A DNA stretch of 64,000 bases, taken from NCBI RefSeq assembly GCF_023148685.1, contig NZ_JAHXNL010000008.1, positions 1 through 64,000 on the forward strand, given 5' to 3'. A model generated the notes under the pieces. It searched no databases. It was not told where the DNA came from and worked only from the letters and a program-made list of their open reading frames with translations. Positions within the stretch are counted from its first letter, which is position 1; every line of letters begins with the position of its first letter. This document shows, piece after piece, positions 8,947-16,781 of the stretch. Made by a program: the position numbers and the translations under genes. The DNA is from Georgenia sp. EYE_87 (lineage in GTDB: Bacteria > Actinomycetota > Actinomycetes > Actinomycetales > Actinomycetaceae).

Positions 8947-9216
8947 GTGTTCGCCCCCACGTTACCGTTACCGTTGACTATCGGACCTCGCGCATTTGAC
9001 CACGGCGAACGGCATGGAGTCCCATTCGAGAAGATTGGTCCAGGCCAGTCCATTCGGTTGGCGGCTCGCCGTAACAATGAGTCAGTCGTCCGGCGTGTGT
9101 GCGGGGCCGTAAACGGATTAGCTAGCTCGCCTAAGGAACTCAGTGTATTGGGAGCGTCCTACGGCGATCCGAAACGCAACACGGACGGCGCACCTGTTGA
9201 GACGATGGCAGTGTGA
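8947..9216 (+). CDS. Hypothetical small ORF, doubtful
   Basis: 89 codons from GTG 8947, ending in a stop that overlaps the GTG start of the zinc-ribbon gene (GTGTGA). I recognise no domain or motif. Codon use is mixed (TTA, GTA and ATT occur), like the surrounding island but not clearly coding. No good ribosome site precedes the GTG. The overlap with the next gene is the only support. It may be a real leader gene or chance. Confidence 0.3.
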   Translation: MFAPTLPLPLTIGPRAFDHGERHGVPFEKIGPGQSIRLAARRNNESVVRRVCGAVNGLASSPKELSVLGASYGDPKRNTDGAPVETMAV

Positions 9217-9986
9217 CGACTTACCGCCGCCGAGGTCACTATCGCAGAGGCCCCAACGGCCAGAGGGTCTGGGTTTCCAGCCACATGGTCACTCGATCAA
9301 GCGGCGGCTACCGCAACACCCTGCGCTCGTCATCAAGTCGGGAGCCGTCTGCGCGGCCATCCAGGATGATCCCGATGGCAGCCGCACCTCGATCACAGGA
9401 GAAGCCGTACTCCGCCCGGTGGCTCCGGCCTAATGCATCGTGTCCTGTCTGCGGTGCTTCCGTCTTCTTCTATGCGAATGAACACGGGAGCCGCGTATAC
9501 TTCGACGAACTCGGTCCCCCGTGGTCGAAGCATCCTTGCACCGACAGCACGTTGTTCCTCCACTCCGGCGCGCCACCACGTCAGCGAGTCACGCCGACCG
9601 CATACCAGGACCGTGTCGGTAGGAGAGTCCTCAGAGACGCACGGCGCTATGACAGATTCCTTCGATATCTGGCGAGCACTTGGTCCGACAGGCCCCTCGC
9701 CGATTCGACAGCACGGCTGGTACTTGGTTCGTGGCACAACCACCAGGGCACTCTGATCCACCTAGAACGTCCCTACGAGAGCGCGCCGGAAGAAGCATGG
9801 GGTACCCCAGCGCACATCTCGCTAGAGCGTGGTGATCTAGTTTTTATCGCGGACGGCTACATGTCATTCTTCGACGTTGAACGGATGGAAGGCGCCCGCG
9901 TGCCGGTTTACTTCCAGCATCGACTTACGAAGCCGTCGCTCGCGCACCGCATCGCTGCCTGGGTACGACCTCAGAACAATGAATGA
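9213..9986 (+). CDS. Uncharacterised zinc-ribbon protein
   Basis: 257 aa, in three parts. A basic N-terminal signature comes first (YRRRGHYRRGPNGQRVW, residues 4-20). A linker rich in Ser and Arg follows. Then a probable zinc ribbon: CPVC at 77-80, FFYANEHG at 85-92 and FDELGPPWSKHPC at 97-109, so Cys 77, 80 and 109 plus His 107 are candidate ligands. The remaining 140 residues are globular with no motif I can name. I recall similar start and ribbon signatures in uncharacterised bacterial proteins, but no function. The GTG start overlaps the preceding stop. Its position behind McrBC and the kinase triad suggests it belongs to the island. Confidence 0.65.
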   Translation: MTTYRRRGHYRRGPNGQRVWVSSHMVTRSSGGYRNTLRSSSSREPSARPSRMIPMAAAPRSQEKPYSARWLRPNASCPVCGASVFFYANEHGSRVYFDELGPPWSKHPCTDSTLFLHSGAPPRQRVTPTAYQDRVGRRVLRDARRYDRFLRYLASTWSDRPLADSTARLVLGSWHNHQGTLIHLERPYESAPEEAWGTPAHISLERGDLVFIADGYMSFFDVERMEGARVPVYFQHRLTKPSLAHRIAAWVRPQNNE

Positions 9987-10176
9987 TCAGGACGAACTGC
10001 TCAACACGCCCGCTCCTATCTCCACGCCGGCAGGCGCCAGGCGCCCATCCCACCCTCGTCAACTTCAGGCACGAGCCACGCGACCGTACAATCGGGCTTC
10101 GGAACGGCAGCAAGGGGCTCCGGCCAAGGCGGGCAGACGGTCGGCGGCAGCACTACTGGAGGAGCTGGAAGCTTAG
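9979..10176 (+). CDS. Small hypothetical protein overlapping the zinc-ribbon gene
   Basis: 65 aa from ATG 9979, overlapping the last codons of the zinc-ribbon gene by 8 bp. The sequence is polar with Ala, Pro and Arg and ends in a short helix-like AALLEELEA. No domain is recognised. The overlap suggests coupled translation. Its stop also overlaps the convergent response-regulator stop by 3 bp, marking the island's right border. Alternative frames in the same DNA look less natural, but certainty is low. Confidence 0.4.
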   Translation: MNDQDELLNTPAPISTPAGARRPSHPRQLQARATRPYNRASERQQGAPAKAGRRSAAALLEELEA

Positions 10177-10841
10177 GCAATTCCCGGACGCACGAACCCC
10201 GACTCGTAGGCACGCACGACGGCCTGGGTACGGTCCCGCACCCCAAGCTTGGCCAGGATCGAGCCGACGTGTGTCTTGACCGTCTCGGTGCCTAGGAACA
10301 GTTTCGCGCTGATCTCCGCGTTCGATAGCCCGGACGCGAGGAGCCGGAGCACTTCCTGCTCCCGCTCGGACAGCTGGGCTCGGACGAGCCGGTCGCCGTT
10401 CTCGGCCGTGGCGGATGCGGCGACGAGCCGGCGCAGCGCCGTCGGGAACAGAAGCGCCTCCCCGCGCGCGACCACCCGGATGCCCTCGAGCACCTGCTCC
10501 GGGTGGGCCCGCTTGAGGAGGAACCCGCTCGCGCCCGCGCGCAGGGCGTCAAGGACGTAGTCGTCGTTCTCGAAGGTCGTCAGGACGAGCACCCGCGGAG
10601 CCACGGCACCCACACGGTCGGCCTGTGTGAGCAGCGCCCGCGTGGCCGAAATGCCGTCCCGGCCCGGCATCCGCACGTCCATCAACACGACGTCTGGACG
10701 CGTCCGGGCGAAGGCGTCGGGCACGTCGGCGCCGTCGGCGACCTCGCCGACCACCTTGAGGTCGGGCTCGGCGTCGATGATGTACCGCAGGCCGCCGCGC
10801 ACAAGCGCCTCGTCGTCGACGAGCAGGACCTTCACCGTCAC
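10173..10841 (-). CDS. NarL/LuxR-type response regulator (pair 1)
   Basis: 222 aa. The receiver domain has acidic DD at 9-10, phosphoacceptor Asp 55 (VVLMDVRMPG), the conserved Thr in VLTTFE and Lys in GFLLKRA. The C-terminal LuxR helix-turn-helix contains LSEREQEVLRLLASGLSNAEI and ETVKTHVGSILAKL. GTG 10841 is the start because it overlaps the kinase stop (TAGTG). It is activated by the sensor kinase immediately upstream and binds DNA as a dimer after phosphorylation. Targets are unknown; the membrane-protein gene at 12213-13259 on the same strand is a plausible one. Confidence 0.92.
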   Translation of the reverse strand: MTVKVLLVDDEALVRGGLRYIIDAEPDLKVVGEVADGADVPDAFARTRPDVVLMDVRMPGRDGISATRALLTQADRVGAVAPRVLVLTTFENDDYVLDALRAGASGFLLKRAHPEQVLEGIRVVARGEALLFPTALRRLVAASATAENGDRLVRAQLSEREQEVLRLLASGLSNAEISAKLFLGTETVKTHVGSILAKLGVRDRTQAVVRAYESGFVRPGIA

Positions 10842-12088
10842 TATGCCTCCCACGGCAACCGGGCGCGGACCACCCACCGGCCCTCCTCGATGCCCCAGGT
10901 CATCTCACCACCGAGAGCGACGGCCCTCTCCCGCATCCCGGCCAGGCCCCGCCCGGTCCCGGGGCTACCGGCTCCCCCACCGGCCAGGCCATTGACCACT
11001 TCGATCCCGACGGCGGAGCCGGCGAGCTCGATGGCGATGCCGACGCTGCCGTCCCCGTGGCGTAGGGCGTTCGTCGTCGCCTCACGGACAACGGCGTAGC
11101 AGGCTCGGGAGACGAGGGGCGGCACTTGGTCCGTGGCCGGCAGAGCGAGCGTGGCCTCGGCACCCGCGGTGCGCAGTTCGCGGGCGAGCGTGGGCAGGTC
11201 GGCGAGTGTCCGGTCGCCCGCGGCGGCCTCCGCAGCAGTCGGGGCTTCGCCCTGCCGAAGCAGTCCAAGCGCACGGTCGAGCTCCGCCGCGGCGTCCCGA
11301 CCGGTGCCTGCGATCGCGGCGAGCGCGGAGCGGACGAACTCGGGATCACGGTCGAGTGCCCGCTCGGCGGCTGCGGCCTGAAGCGAGGTGACTGTCAGGG
11401 CGTGACCGACGCTGTCGTGCAGGTCCCGGGCGAGGGCGTCGCGGGCCGCGAGCTGGCGCTTCTCCTCCTCGAGCTGTGCGATCCGCTCCTGCGCGGACGG
11501 CCCGAGCAGCACCGGCGCGAGGAGGCGGAGAAGCTCGCCGAGCCACCAGAAGACATAAGCGGGCACCACTAGGAGGACGACCGCGAGAACGACGGCGGGC
11601 ACCACCGGCAGGCCGCCGAGCGCGCCGAGCGTCCGGTCCAGGACGGTGACGCCCGACTGCCGGGCCACGAGCGTGACGGCGACCGGCACGCAGACGAGCA
11701 GAGAGAGGACTGCGACCGCTCCGGTAGCGAGCAGGGTGAGGTACCACGCCGCCCCGCGCAGGCTAGCACTGGTGCCGCGTCCGGGCAGGACGGGCAGGTC
11801 GGCGTCGAGGAAGGTGCGGGCCGCGAGCGCCTCGAGGACCCGCACCGAGTGGAGAAACGGCGGGGCCAGGACGATAGCAGCGGTCACGACAACGAGCGCA
11901 GTGATTACCGCGCTCGGGACGTCCGGCTGTCCGTACATCTGGCCGAACCCTGCAATGAGCAGCCCGTACGCCGCCGCGACCACGCCGCCGATGACGAGGA
12001 GCACCCCGCGGCGCGGCGTCGCCGCGCTGGTCAACGGCAGCAGCACCCTCGGGACGGCCATGGCCGCAAGTCTGCCCGAACCTCCCAT
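10841..12088 (-). CDS. DesK/NarX-type sensor histidine kinase (pair 1)
   Basis: About 415 aa. Several membrane helices lie between residues 20 and 190, followed by a short coiled coil and a HisKA_3 dimerisation motif with phosphoacceptor His 224 in RDLHDSVGHALT. The HATPase domain has TTNALRHG and the G box GTGRGLAGMRERA. Starts at 12088 (MGG) or 12061 (MAVPR) are both possible; a GAGGTG precedes the first. The frame continues further upstream but lacks coding character. No periplasmic sensor domain is seen, so the signal is probably sensed in the membrane. The partner is the overlapping response regulator. Confidence 0.88.
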   Translation of the reverse strand: MGGSGRLAAMAVPRVLLPLTSAATPRRGVLLVIGGVVAAAYGLLIAGFGQMYGQPDVPSAVITALVVVTAAIVLAPPFLHSVRVLEALAARTFLDADLPVLPGRGTSASLRGAAWYLTLLATGAVAVLSLLVCVPVAVTLVARQSGVTVLDRTLGALGGLPVVPAVVLAVVLLVVPAYVFWWLGELLRLLAPVLLGPSAQERIAQLEEEKRQLAARDALARDLHDSVGHALTVTSLQAAAAERALDRDPEFVRSALAAIAGTGRDAAAELDRALGLLRQGEAPTAAEAAAGDRTLADLPTLARELRTAGAEATLALPATDQVPPLVSRACYAVVREATTNALRHGDGSVGIAIELAGSAVGIEVVNGLAGGGAGSPGTGRGLAGMRERAVALGGEMTWGIEEGRWVVRARLPWEA

Positions 12089-12212
12089 CACCTCGACCAA
12101 CCCTTTCTCTTGGAGGCTCGTGCAGTTCGCGTCAACGCCGAGCAGGCGGACGCCGCCCGCCTGCGTTTCGGGCAGGAGTAGCCGGCCGACGGCGGACGGG
12201 GCGCCCACCCAG

Positions 12213-13259
12213 TCAGAGGACCGGGATTCGTACTTCCGCATCCACCGACGCCCGCCGCTCGCCGGCGCGGCGCAGCGCGTATGCCAGCGTCGCCGCGCCG
12301 AGCGCCAGCCCCCACAACGGCCACAGGAAAGTCGGCCCTGCGGCTGCCCAGTTCTCGATGATCTCGGTGGCCATGTCGTCGGCCATCGCCTGGCGGAACA
12401 TCGAGATTCCCGCCGGGGTGACGATGATGGATACGAAGGTGGCGGGGACGACGGCGGCCGCAGGCGGCACTCGGCGACCGCCGATGCCCGGCACCCAGGA
12501 CGGGACGATCTCGCCCCAGCGCTGGACGAGCCCGATGGTGAGAATGGCTCCGAGGACGGCGAATGCGCCAAGCCAGACGCCGGCGAGCAGCGACCCTTCC
12601 GAGCGCGCGACCTCCCAGAATTCGGGGTCAAAGCCGAGCGGGTAGACCAGCCAGACGAAGCGGGTGAGGGCGTAGGTCAGCGGCGGGACGACAGCGACGG
12701 CCACCGCCCATCTCCCCCACCGGGCTGCGGCGTCGGGGCGCGCCCACGCCGGCACTGGCACGGGGTGCCTGCGCAGATGTTCCCGGGCTGCCGCGCCCCA
12801 CAGCAGGACGCCCGCGACCACGATCAGCTGGACGACGAGGCTGGCGTCGAAGGTGCGTACCAGCGAGTCGCGCATGCCTTCGTGGAACGGTGCCATGACG
12901 AGCGCGAGGGGCAGGTACCCCACGAGCGCCAGCAGGCCGGCGGTGAGTGTGAGCAGTGCCAGGGCGGCGCCGGCGACGGCCCCGACCATCACCGGGCGGG
13001 CTGCGCCGTCGCGGCGGCGGGGAGCTCCGGCGTCGGACGCGTTCGCCTCCGAGGTGAACCGGGCCGCCGTCGCGGCGAGGACGGCGGCCAGCGCGGCGGC
13101 GACGACGAGGAACACCGGCAGCGGCATCAGCCCGGCGAGCGCGGCGGTCGGGGTGGGCAGGTGGTTTGCGAGGGCGAGGTCGGGGCCGGTGGCGGCAAGG
13201 ACGAGTCCTGCGCCGGCGGCGAGCGTCCAGTACGTGGTGGGGTTGATCGCGTGTCTCAT
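12213..13259 (-). CDS. Multi-spanning membrane protein of unknown function
   Basis: 348 aa with about eight hydrophobic segments (first around residues 10-30, others near 45-65, 90-115, 140-155, 180-205, 235-255 and 315-335). Loops contain FHEGMRDSL and a conserved-looking VPATFVSIIVTPAG. I recognise no family. It lies 124 bp upstream of the pair-1 kinase on the same strand and may be co-transcribed. A decayed copy of its C-terminal third sits at 2490-2816, so the gene type has been duplicated or exchanged here. A transport or signalling role is possible but unsupported. Confidence 0.75.
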   Translation of the reverse strand: MRHAINPTTYWTLAAGAGLVLAATGPDLALANHLPTPTAALAGLMPLPVFLVVAAALAAVLAATAARFTSEANASDAGAPRRRDGAARPVMVGAVAGAALALLTLTAGLLALVGYLPLALVMAPFHEGMRDSLVRTFDASLVVQLIVVAGVLLWGAAAREHLRRHPVPVPAWARPDAAARWGRWAVAVAVVPPLTYALTRFVWLVYPLGFDPEFWEVARSEGSLLAGVWLGAFAVLGAILTIGLVQRWGEIVPSWVPGIGGRRVPPAAAVVPATFVSIIVTPAGISMFRQAMADDMATEIIENWAAAGPTFLWPLWGLALGAATLAYALRRAGERRASVDAEVRIPVL

Positions 13260-13498
13260 GCCTCCACCCTCGTCAGCCGCGAGCGCGGGCGGATCACCCG
13301 CGACGGTGGTCCGGGTCCGCAGCGCTCCCCCGGGCGAGGGAGGCCGCCCTCAGGTGAGGCCCGGAGGCGGCGGCGGTACGGTGAAGAGGCAGGCCCTACC
13401 CCGACACGGTCGTCGGTGCACCGGGGCACGTCGCATCCGTGATGTCCCCGGCACGTGGCGCTCCCTGCTCGTGGCCGGGCATCGATGGAGGTGCGGAT

Positions 13499-13945
13499 GT
13501 GGACAGGTGGCGGAAGACGCTGAGGCGCACGGGCGGCCGGATCGGGGTCTGGCTGTACCGCACGCTCGACGGAAGGCTGTCCAGCGGCAGCAAGAAGGTG
13601 ACCGTCCTGATGATCACGACCCCGGGGCGTCGGACGGGGATCCCCCGCTCGACCTGCGTGCGCTACCTCGAGACCGCCGACGGGTTCGTCGTGTGGGGCA
13701 CCGGATCGGGCTCGCCGAGCGACCCCGACTGGTTCCGGAACCTGCGCCGGGCCGCCACGGCCGAGGTCCAGATCCGGTCGAGGCATCTCCGGGCGCGCCC
13801 GCGCGAGCTCACCGGCGCGGAGCGGGACACGGTCTGGCGCGACGTGGTGCTCGCCCGGGTGCCGGAGGTCGAGCGGTACGCGCGCAAGGCCGGGCGGACC
13901 ATCCCGGTCGCCGTGCTGGAGCCGCTCACCGCGGCCCCGGGCTGA
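13499..13945 (+). CDS. Deazaflavin-dependent nitroreductase family protein
   Basis: 148 aa of the split-barrel group to which mycobacterial Ddn belongs, which uses coenzyme F420 (some members FMN or haem). Diagnostic features are the MITTPGRRTGIPRS strand-turn (residues about 39-52), WGTGSGSPSDPDWFRNLRR (about 66-84) and the C-terminal VPEVERYARKAGRTIPV. GTG 13499 is preferred because GGAGG sits 7 bp upstream; ATG 13439 or 13442 would add an unrelated leader. It stands alone between two two-component regions. Substrate unknown. Confidence 0.85.
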   Translation: MDRWRKTLRRTGGRIGVWLYRTLDGRLSSGSKKVTVLMITTPGRRTGIPRSTCVRYLETADGFVVWGTGSGSPSDPDWFRNLRRAATAEVQIRSRHLRARPRELTGAERDTVWRDVVLARVPEVERYARKAGRTIPVAVLEPLTAAPG

Positions 13946-14096
13946 CCCGGGCCGTCGGCGCACCGGTCACCGGCCGCGCCGTCTCGCCCACCGGGCAGAG
14001 GCGGCCCTCTCCCCCGCGGCCGATGCGCCGGACCACGCGCCCCGAGAGCATCGGGGCATGCCACCGCCGCCAGCGGCCCGCTCTAGACTCGCGGCC

Positions 14097-15209
14097 ATGA
14101 CGGACCGGACGGCGCGGGTCGCGGCCCCGGTAGCGCTCGCGCTGTTCGTCGCCGCCGGGATCTTCTTCGGCCGGCAGCCTGTCGCGGTGGCGGTGCCCGC
14201 CGCGCTGGTGGCGGGCGCCGTCGCCGTCGTCCTTGCGGTCCGCGCGACCACCGGGTGGGCTCTCCTGGTCGGCGCGGTGGTGGCCGGAGCAGCGGCCACC
14301 GCGGTGTCGTGGGGTGTCGCGTCCAACCTCGGCTGGTTCGCCCTGTTCATCCTGGTGGCCTGGTGCGCGCTCGGCGCCGGACGGGCGGAAACTTTCCTGC
14401 TCACCGCGGGCGTCGTCCTCACCGCCGCGGTCCAGTGGGTCCTCTACCCCGCGGACCTCGGCTGGGGCGCCTGGATCGCCGGCGCCCTGTTCACCGCCGT
14501 CCTGGGCGTGCTGGTCCGCCGCCAGCAGGACCTCCTCGAGCGGCTCCGGGCCGCGCAGGCCGGGCTGGCCGAGAGCGCCCGCCTCGAGGAGCGCACCCGG
14601 ATCGCCCGCGAGATCCACGACGTCGTCGGGCACGCCCTGACCGTCTCCCTCCTGCACGTCACCAGCGCGCGCCTGGCCCTGGACGAGGACCCCGCCGAGG
14701 CGCGCGCGTCCCTGGAGGAGGCAGAGCGGCTCGGCCGCCGCAGCCTCACCGAGGTGCGTCAGGCCGTCGGCGTGCTGCGCGACCACGAACCCCGCTCCCT
14801 CGCCCCCATGCCGGGCGCCGGCCAGCTGGACGAGCTCGCGGAGTCCTTCCGCCACGCGGGCACGCCGGTCCGCCTCGAGGTGACCGGCGACCGCGCCGCA
14901 CTCACCGCCACCGGCGGCCTCACCGTCTACCGGATCCTGCAGGAGGCGCTGACCAACGTCGCCCGGCACGCGCCCCGCTCCCCCGCCGACGTGCGCCTCG
15001 AGATCACCGGCGACGGCGTGCGGCTGAGCGTCGACAACCCGGTCACCGAGCCCGGCGACGGCGGGGACGACGGCGCCGGTATCCGCGGCATGCGCGAGCG
15101 GGCGGAGTGCCTCGGCGGCACCCTGACAGCAGGCCCGACGGCCACCGGCTGGCACGTGGCGGCCGTGCTCCCGAGCACGCTCGTCCCCGAGACGGAGAGG
15201 ATCGCATGA
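14097..15209 (+). CDS. Sensor histidine kinase (pair 2)
   Basis: 370 aa. Four to five membrane helices occupy residues 8-140, then a coiled coil and a HisKA_3 domain with His 174 in AREIHDVVGHALT. The HATPase region has ALTNVARHAP and GAGIRGMRERAE. ATG 14097 follows GCGGCC; an ATG at 14058 in frame is less likely. The stop overlaps the response regulator start (ATGA). Membrane helices without an extracellular domain suggest intramembrane or envelope sensing. It faces away from pair 1, so it is a separate transcription unit. Confidence 0.92.
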   Translation: MTDRTARVAAPVALALFVAAGIFFGRQPVAVAVPAALVAGAVAVVLAVRATTGWALLVGAVVAGAAATAVSWGVASNLGWFALFILVAWCALGAGRAETFLLTAGVVLTAAVQWVLYPADLGWGAWIAGALFTAVLGVLVRRQQDLLERLRAAQAGLAESARLEERTRIAREIHDVVGHALTVSLLHVTSARLALDEDPAEARASLEEAERLGRRSLTEVRQAVGVLRDHEPRSLAPMPGAGQLDELAESFRHAGTPVRLEVTGDRAALTATGGLTVYRILQEALTNVARHAPRSPADVRLEITGDGVRLSVDNPVTEPGDGGDDGAGIRGMRERAECLGGTLTAGPTATGWHVAAVLPSTLVPETERIA

Positions 15210-15871
15210 GCGACCCCGTACGCGTCCTGCTCGTCGACGACCAGGACCTCATCCGCGCCGGCCTGCGCGGCATCCTGCGGCCGCGGTTCGGCTTCGACGT
15301 CGTCGGCGAGCTCGACGACGGTGGCGGCGTGGTCGCCGCCTGTGCGGAGCTGCGGCCCGACGTCGTCGTCATGGACGTCCGGATGCCCGGCACCGACGGC
15401 GTCACCGCCACCGCCCGCCTGCTCGCCTCCGACCACCCCGTGCCGGTGCTCGTGCTGACCACCTTCGAGGACGACGAGATCCTCGCCGGGGCGCTGCGCG
15501 CCGGCGCCGCCGGGTTCCTACTCAAGGGCGTGCCCGCCGAGGACCTCCAGCGCGCCGTCCGTACGGTCGCCGACGGCGGATCCTGGCTCGACCCGGCCGT
15601 CACCGGCCGCGTGCTCACCGCCTACCGCGACGGCGTCACCCTCCTGCCCGACGACGCCCTCGACGTGCTCACGCCCCGCGAGCGCGAGGTCCTCACCCTC
15701 GTCGGCGCGGGCCTGAACAACGCCGAGATCGCCGCGCGCCTCTACCTCGGCGAGGGCACGGTCAAGACCCACCTGGGCAACGTCTTCGCCAAGCTGCACC
15801 TGCGCGACCGCGCCGCCGCCGTCGTCCTCGCGTTCGACCACGGGCTCGTGCGGCCCGGGCTGCGCGACTGA
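15206..15871 (+). CDS. NarL/LuxR-type response regulator (pair 2)
   Basis: 221 aa. The receiver has DDQD at 11-14 and phosphoacceptor Asp 57 in VVVMDVRMPG, with Lys in GFLLKGV. The LuxR DNA-binding domain contains LTPREREVLTLVGAGLNNAEI and GTVKTHLGNVFAKL. Start ATG 15206 overlaps the kinase stop, so the two are produced in a fixed ratio. It is the transcription factor for the signal sensed by the kinase; targets are not evident, although the following antitoxin-toxin module lies 173 bp downstream. Confidence 0.93.
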   Translation: MSDPVRVLLVDDQDLIRAGLRGILRPRFGFDVVGELDDGGGVVAACAELRPDVVVMDVRMPGTDGVTATARLLASDHPVPVLVLTTFEDDEILAGALRAGAAGFLLKGVPAEDLQRAVRTVADGGSWLDPAVTGRVLTAYRDGVTLLPDDALDVLTPREREVLTLVGAGLNNAEIAARLYLGEGTVKTHLGNVFAKLHLRDRAAAVVLAFDHGLVRPGLRD

Positions 15872-16044
15872 CCCGCGGGACCGACCCGCCGTCCGTGCCC
15901 GTGCGGCCACCATCCGTTCATCCGGACGGCTCATCGCCGTAACGGCAGGTTGGCCCCGTGCTGCAAGCGTTATGCCGTGAACCCCTCCGGGGCCGCCGTG
16001 GCCTCTCCCGCCCGGGTAGCACATCCGGTGCTTACCATCGGAGG

Positions 16045-16329
16045 ATGACACGCATCGGGATCCGGGAGCTCCGCCAGCACGCGTCCCGATATGTCGCCCA
16101 GGCCAAGGCCGGCGAGACAGTCGAGGTGACCGACCGAGGCGAGCTGGTCGCGCTCCTGACACCCCCCGGGGGCCCGCGTACGGTGCGCGACCGGCTGCTC
16201 GCCACCGGACGGCTCGTCCCAGCGACCAGCCCGACCGGGCGACTCCGGTCCCCGCACCCCGTCCCGATCGCCGTCGGGGAGCCGACCAACCTGGAGCTGC
16301 TCGAGGCGGAGCGCGGGGAACGGCTGTGA
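16045..16329 (+). CDS. Phd/YefM-family antitoxin
   Basis: 94 aa. The N-terminal Phd/YefM fold (IGIRELRQHASRYVAQAKAGE, then VTDRGELVALL) binds DNA as a dimer and represses its own operon. The C-terminal half, rich in Pro, Arg and Glu, should wrap the toxin. GAGG stands directly before ATG 16045. Its stop overlaps the toxin GTG (GTGA), the usual antitoxin-first arrangement. Function by family is clear; actual toxicity control is inferred. Confidence 0.88.
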   Translation: MTRIGIRELRQHASRYVAQAKAGETVEVTDRGELVALLTPPGGPRTVRDRLLATGRLVPATSPTGRLRSPHPVPIAVGEPTNLELLEAERGERL

Positions 16330-16727
16330 TCTACCTCGACTCGTCCGCTCTCATGAAGCTGGTCCGGCGGGAGGACGAGACAGCAGCCATCGTCGAGTGG
16401 CTCGACGCGCACCCAGACCTTCCCCTCGTCACCAGCGAGCTCGGACGGGTTGAAGTCCTGCGCGCGGCCCGAGGAGCCGGCGGCCACGCGCTGGCGGAGG
16501 CTCGCGCCGTCGTCGGCGATCTCGACCTGGTCCCACTTGACCGCGCTGTTCAGGACGTCGCCTGCGACCTCGGTGCTCCGATGTTGGGAACCCTGGATGC
16601 ACTGCACCTGGCATCAGCGCTCCTGCTCGGCGACGGGCTGACGGCGCTCGTCACCTATGACCACCGACTCGCCGATGCCGCCCGGGACGCCGGCCTCGCC
16701 GTCGCGACGCCCGGTCAGCAGGTGTGA
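16326..16727 (+). CDS. PIN-domain toxin, VapC-like
   Basis: 133 aa. The acidic PIN catalytic set is complete: Asp 5 (YLDSSALMK), Glu 38 (TSELGRVE), Asp 91 (LDALHLASAL) and Asp 112 (YDHRLADAA). Such proteins are Mg-dependent ribonucleases, often cutting tRNA or rRNA and kept silent by the partner antitoxin. The GTG start lies inside the antitoxin stop. Nothing suggests inactivation. Confidence 0.9.
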   Translation: MIYLDSSALMKLVRREDETAAIVEWLDAHPDLPLVTSELGRVEVLRAARGAGGHALAEARAVVGDLDLVPLDRAVQDVACDLGAPMLGTLDALHLASALLLGDGLTALVTYDHRLADAARDAGLAVATPGQQV

Positions 16728-16781
16728 TCGCGAGCTCTCCCGTGCTCGTGGCGGAGAACGATCTGTCGAGCCCGTGGGCGG

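Noticed and set aside
13260-13498. Possible extra gene between the membrane protein and the nitroreductase-type gene
   Set aside because: Open frames there read across known starts and have no coding character or ribosome site.
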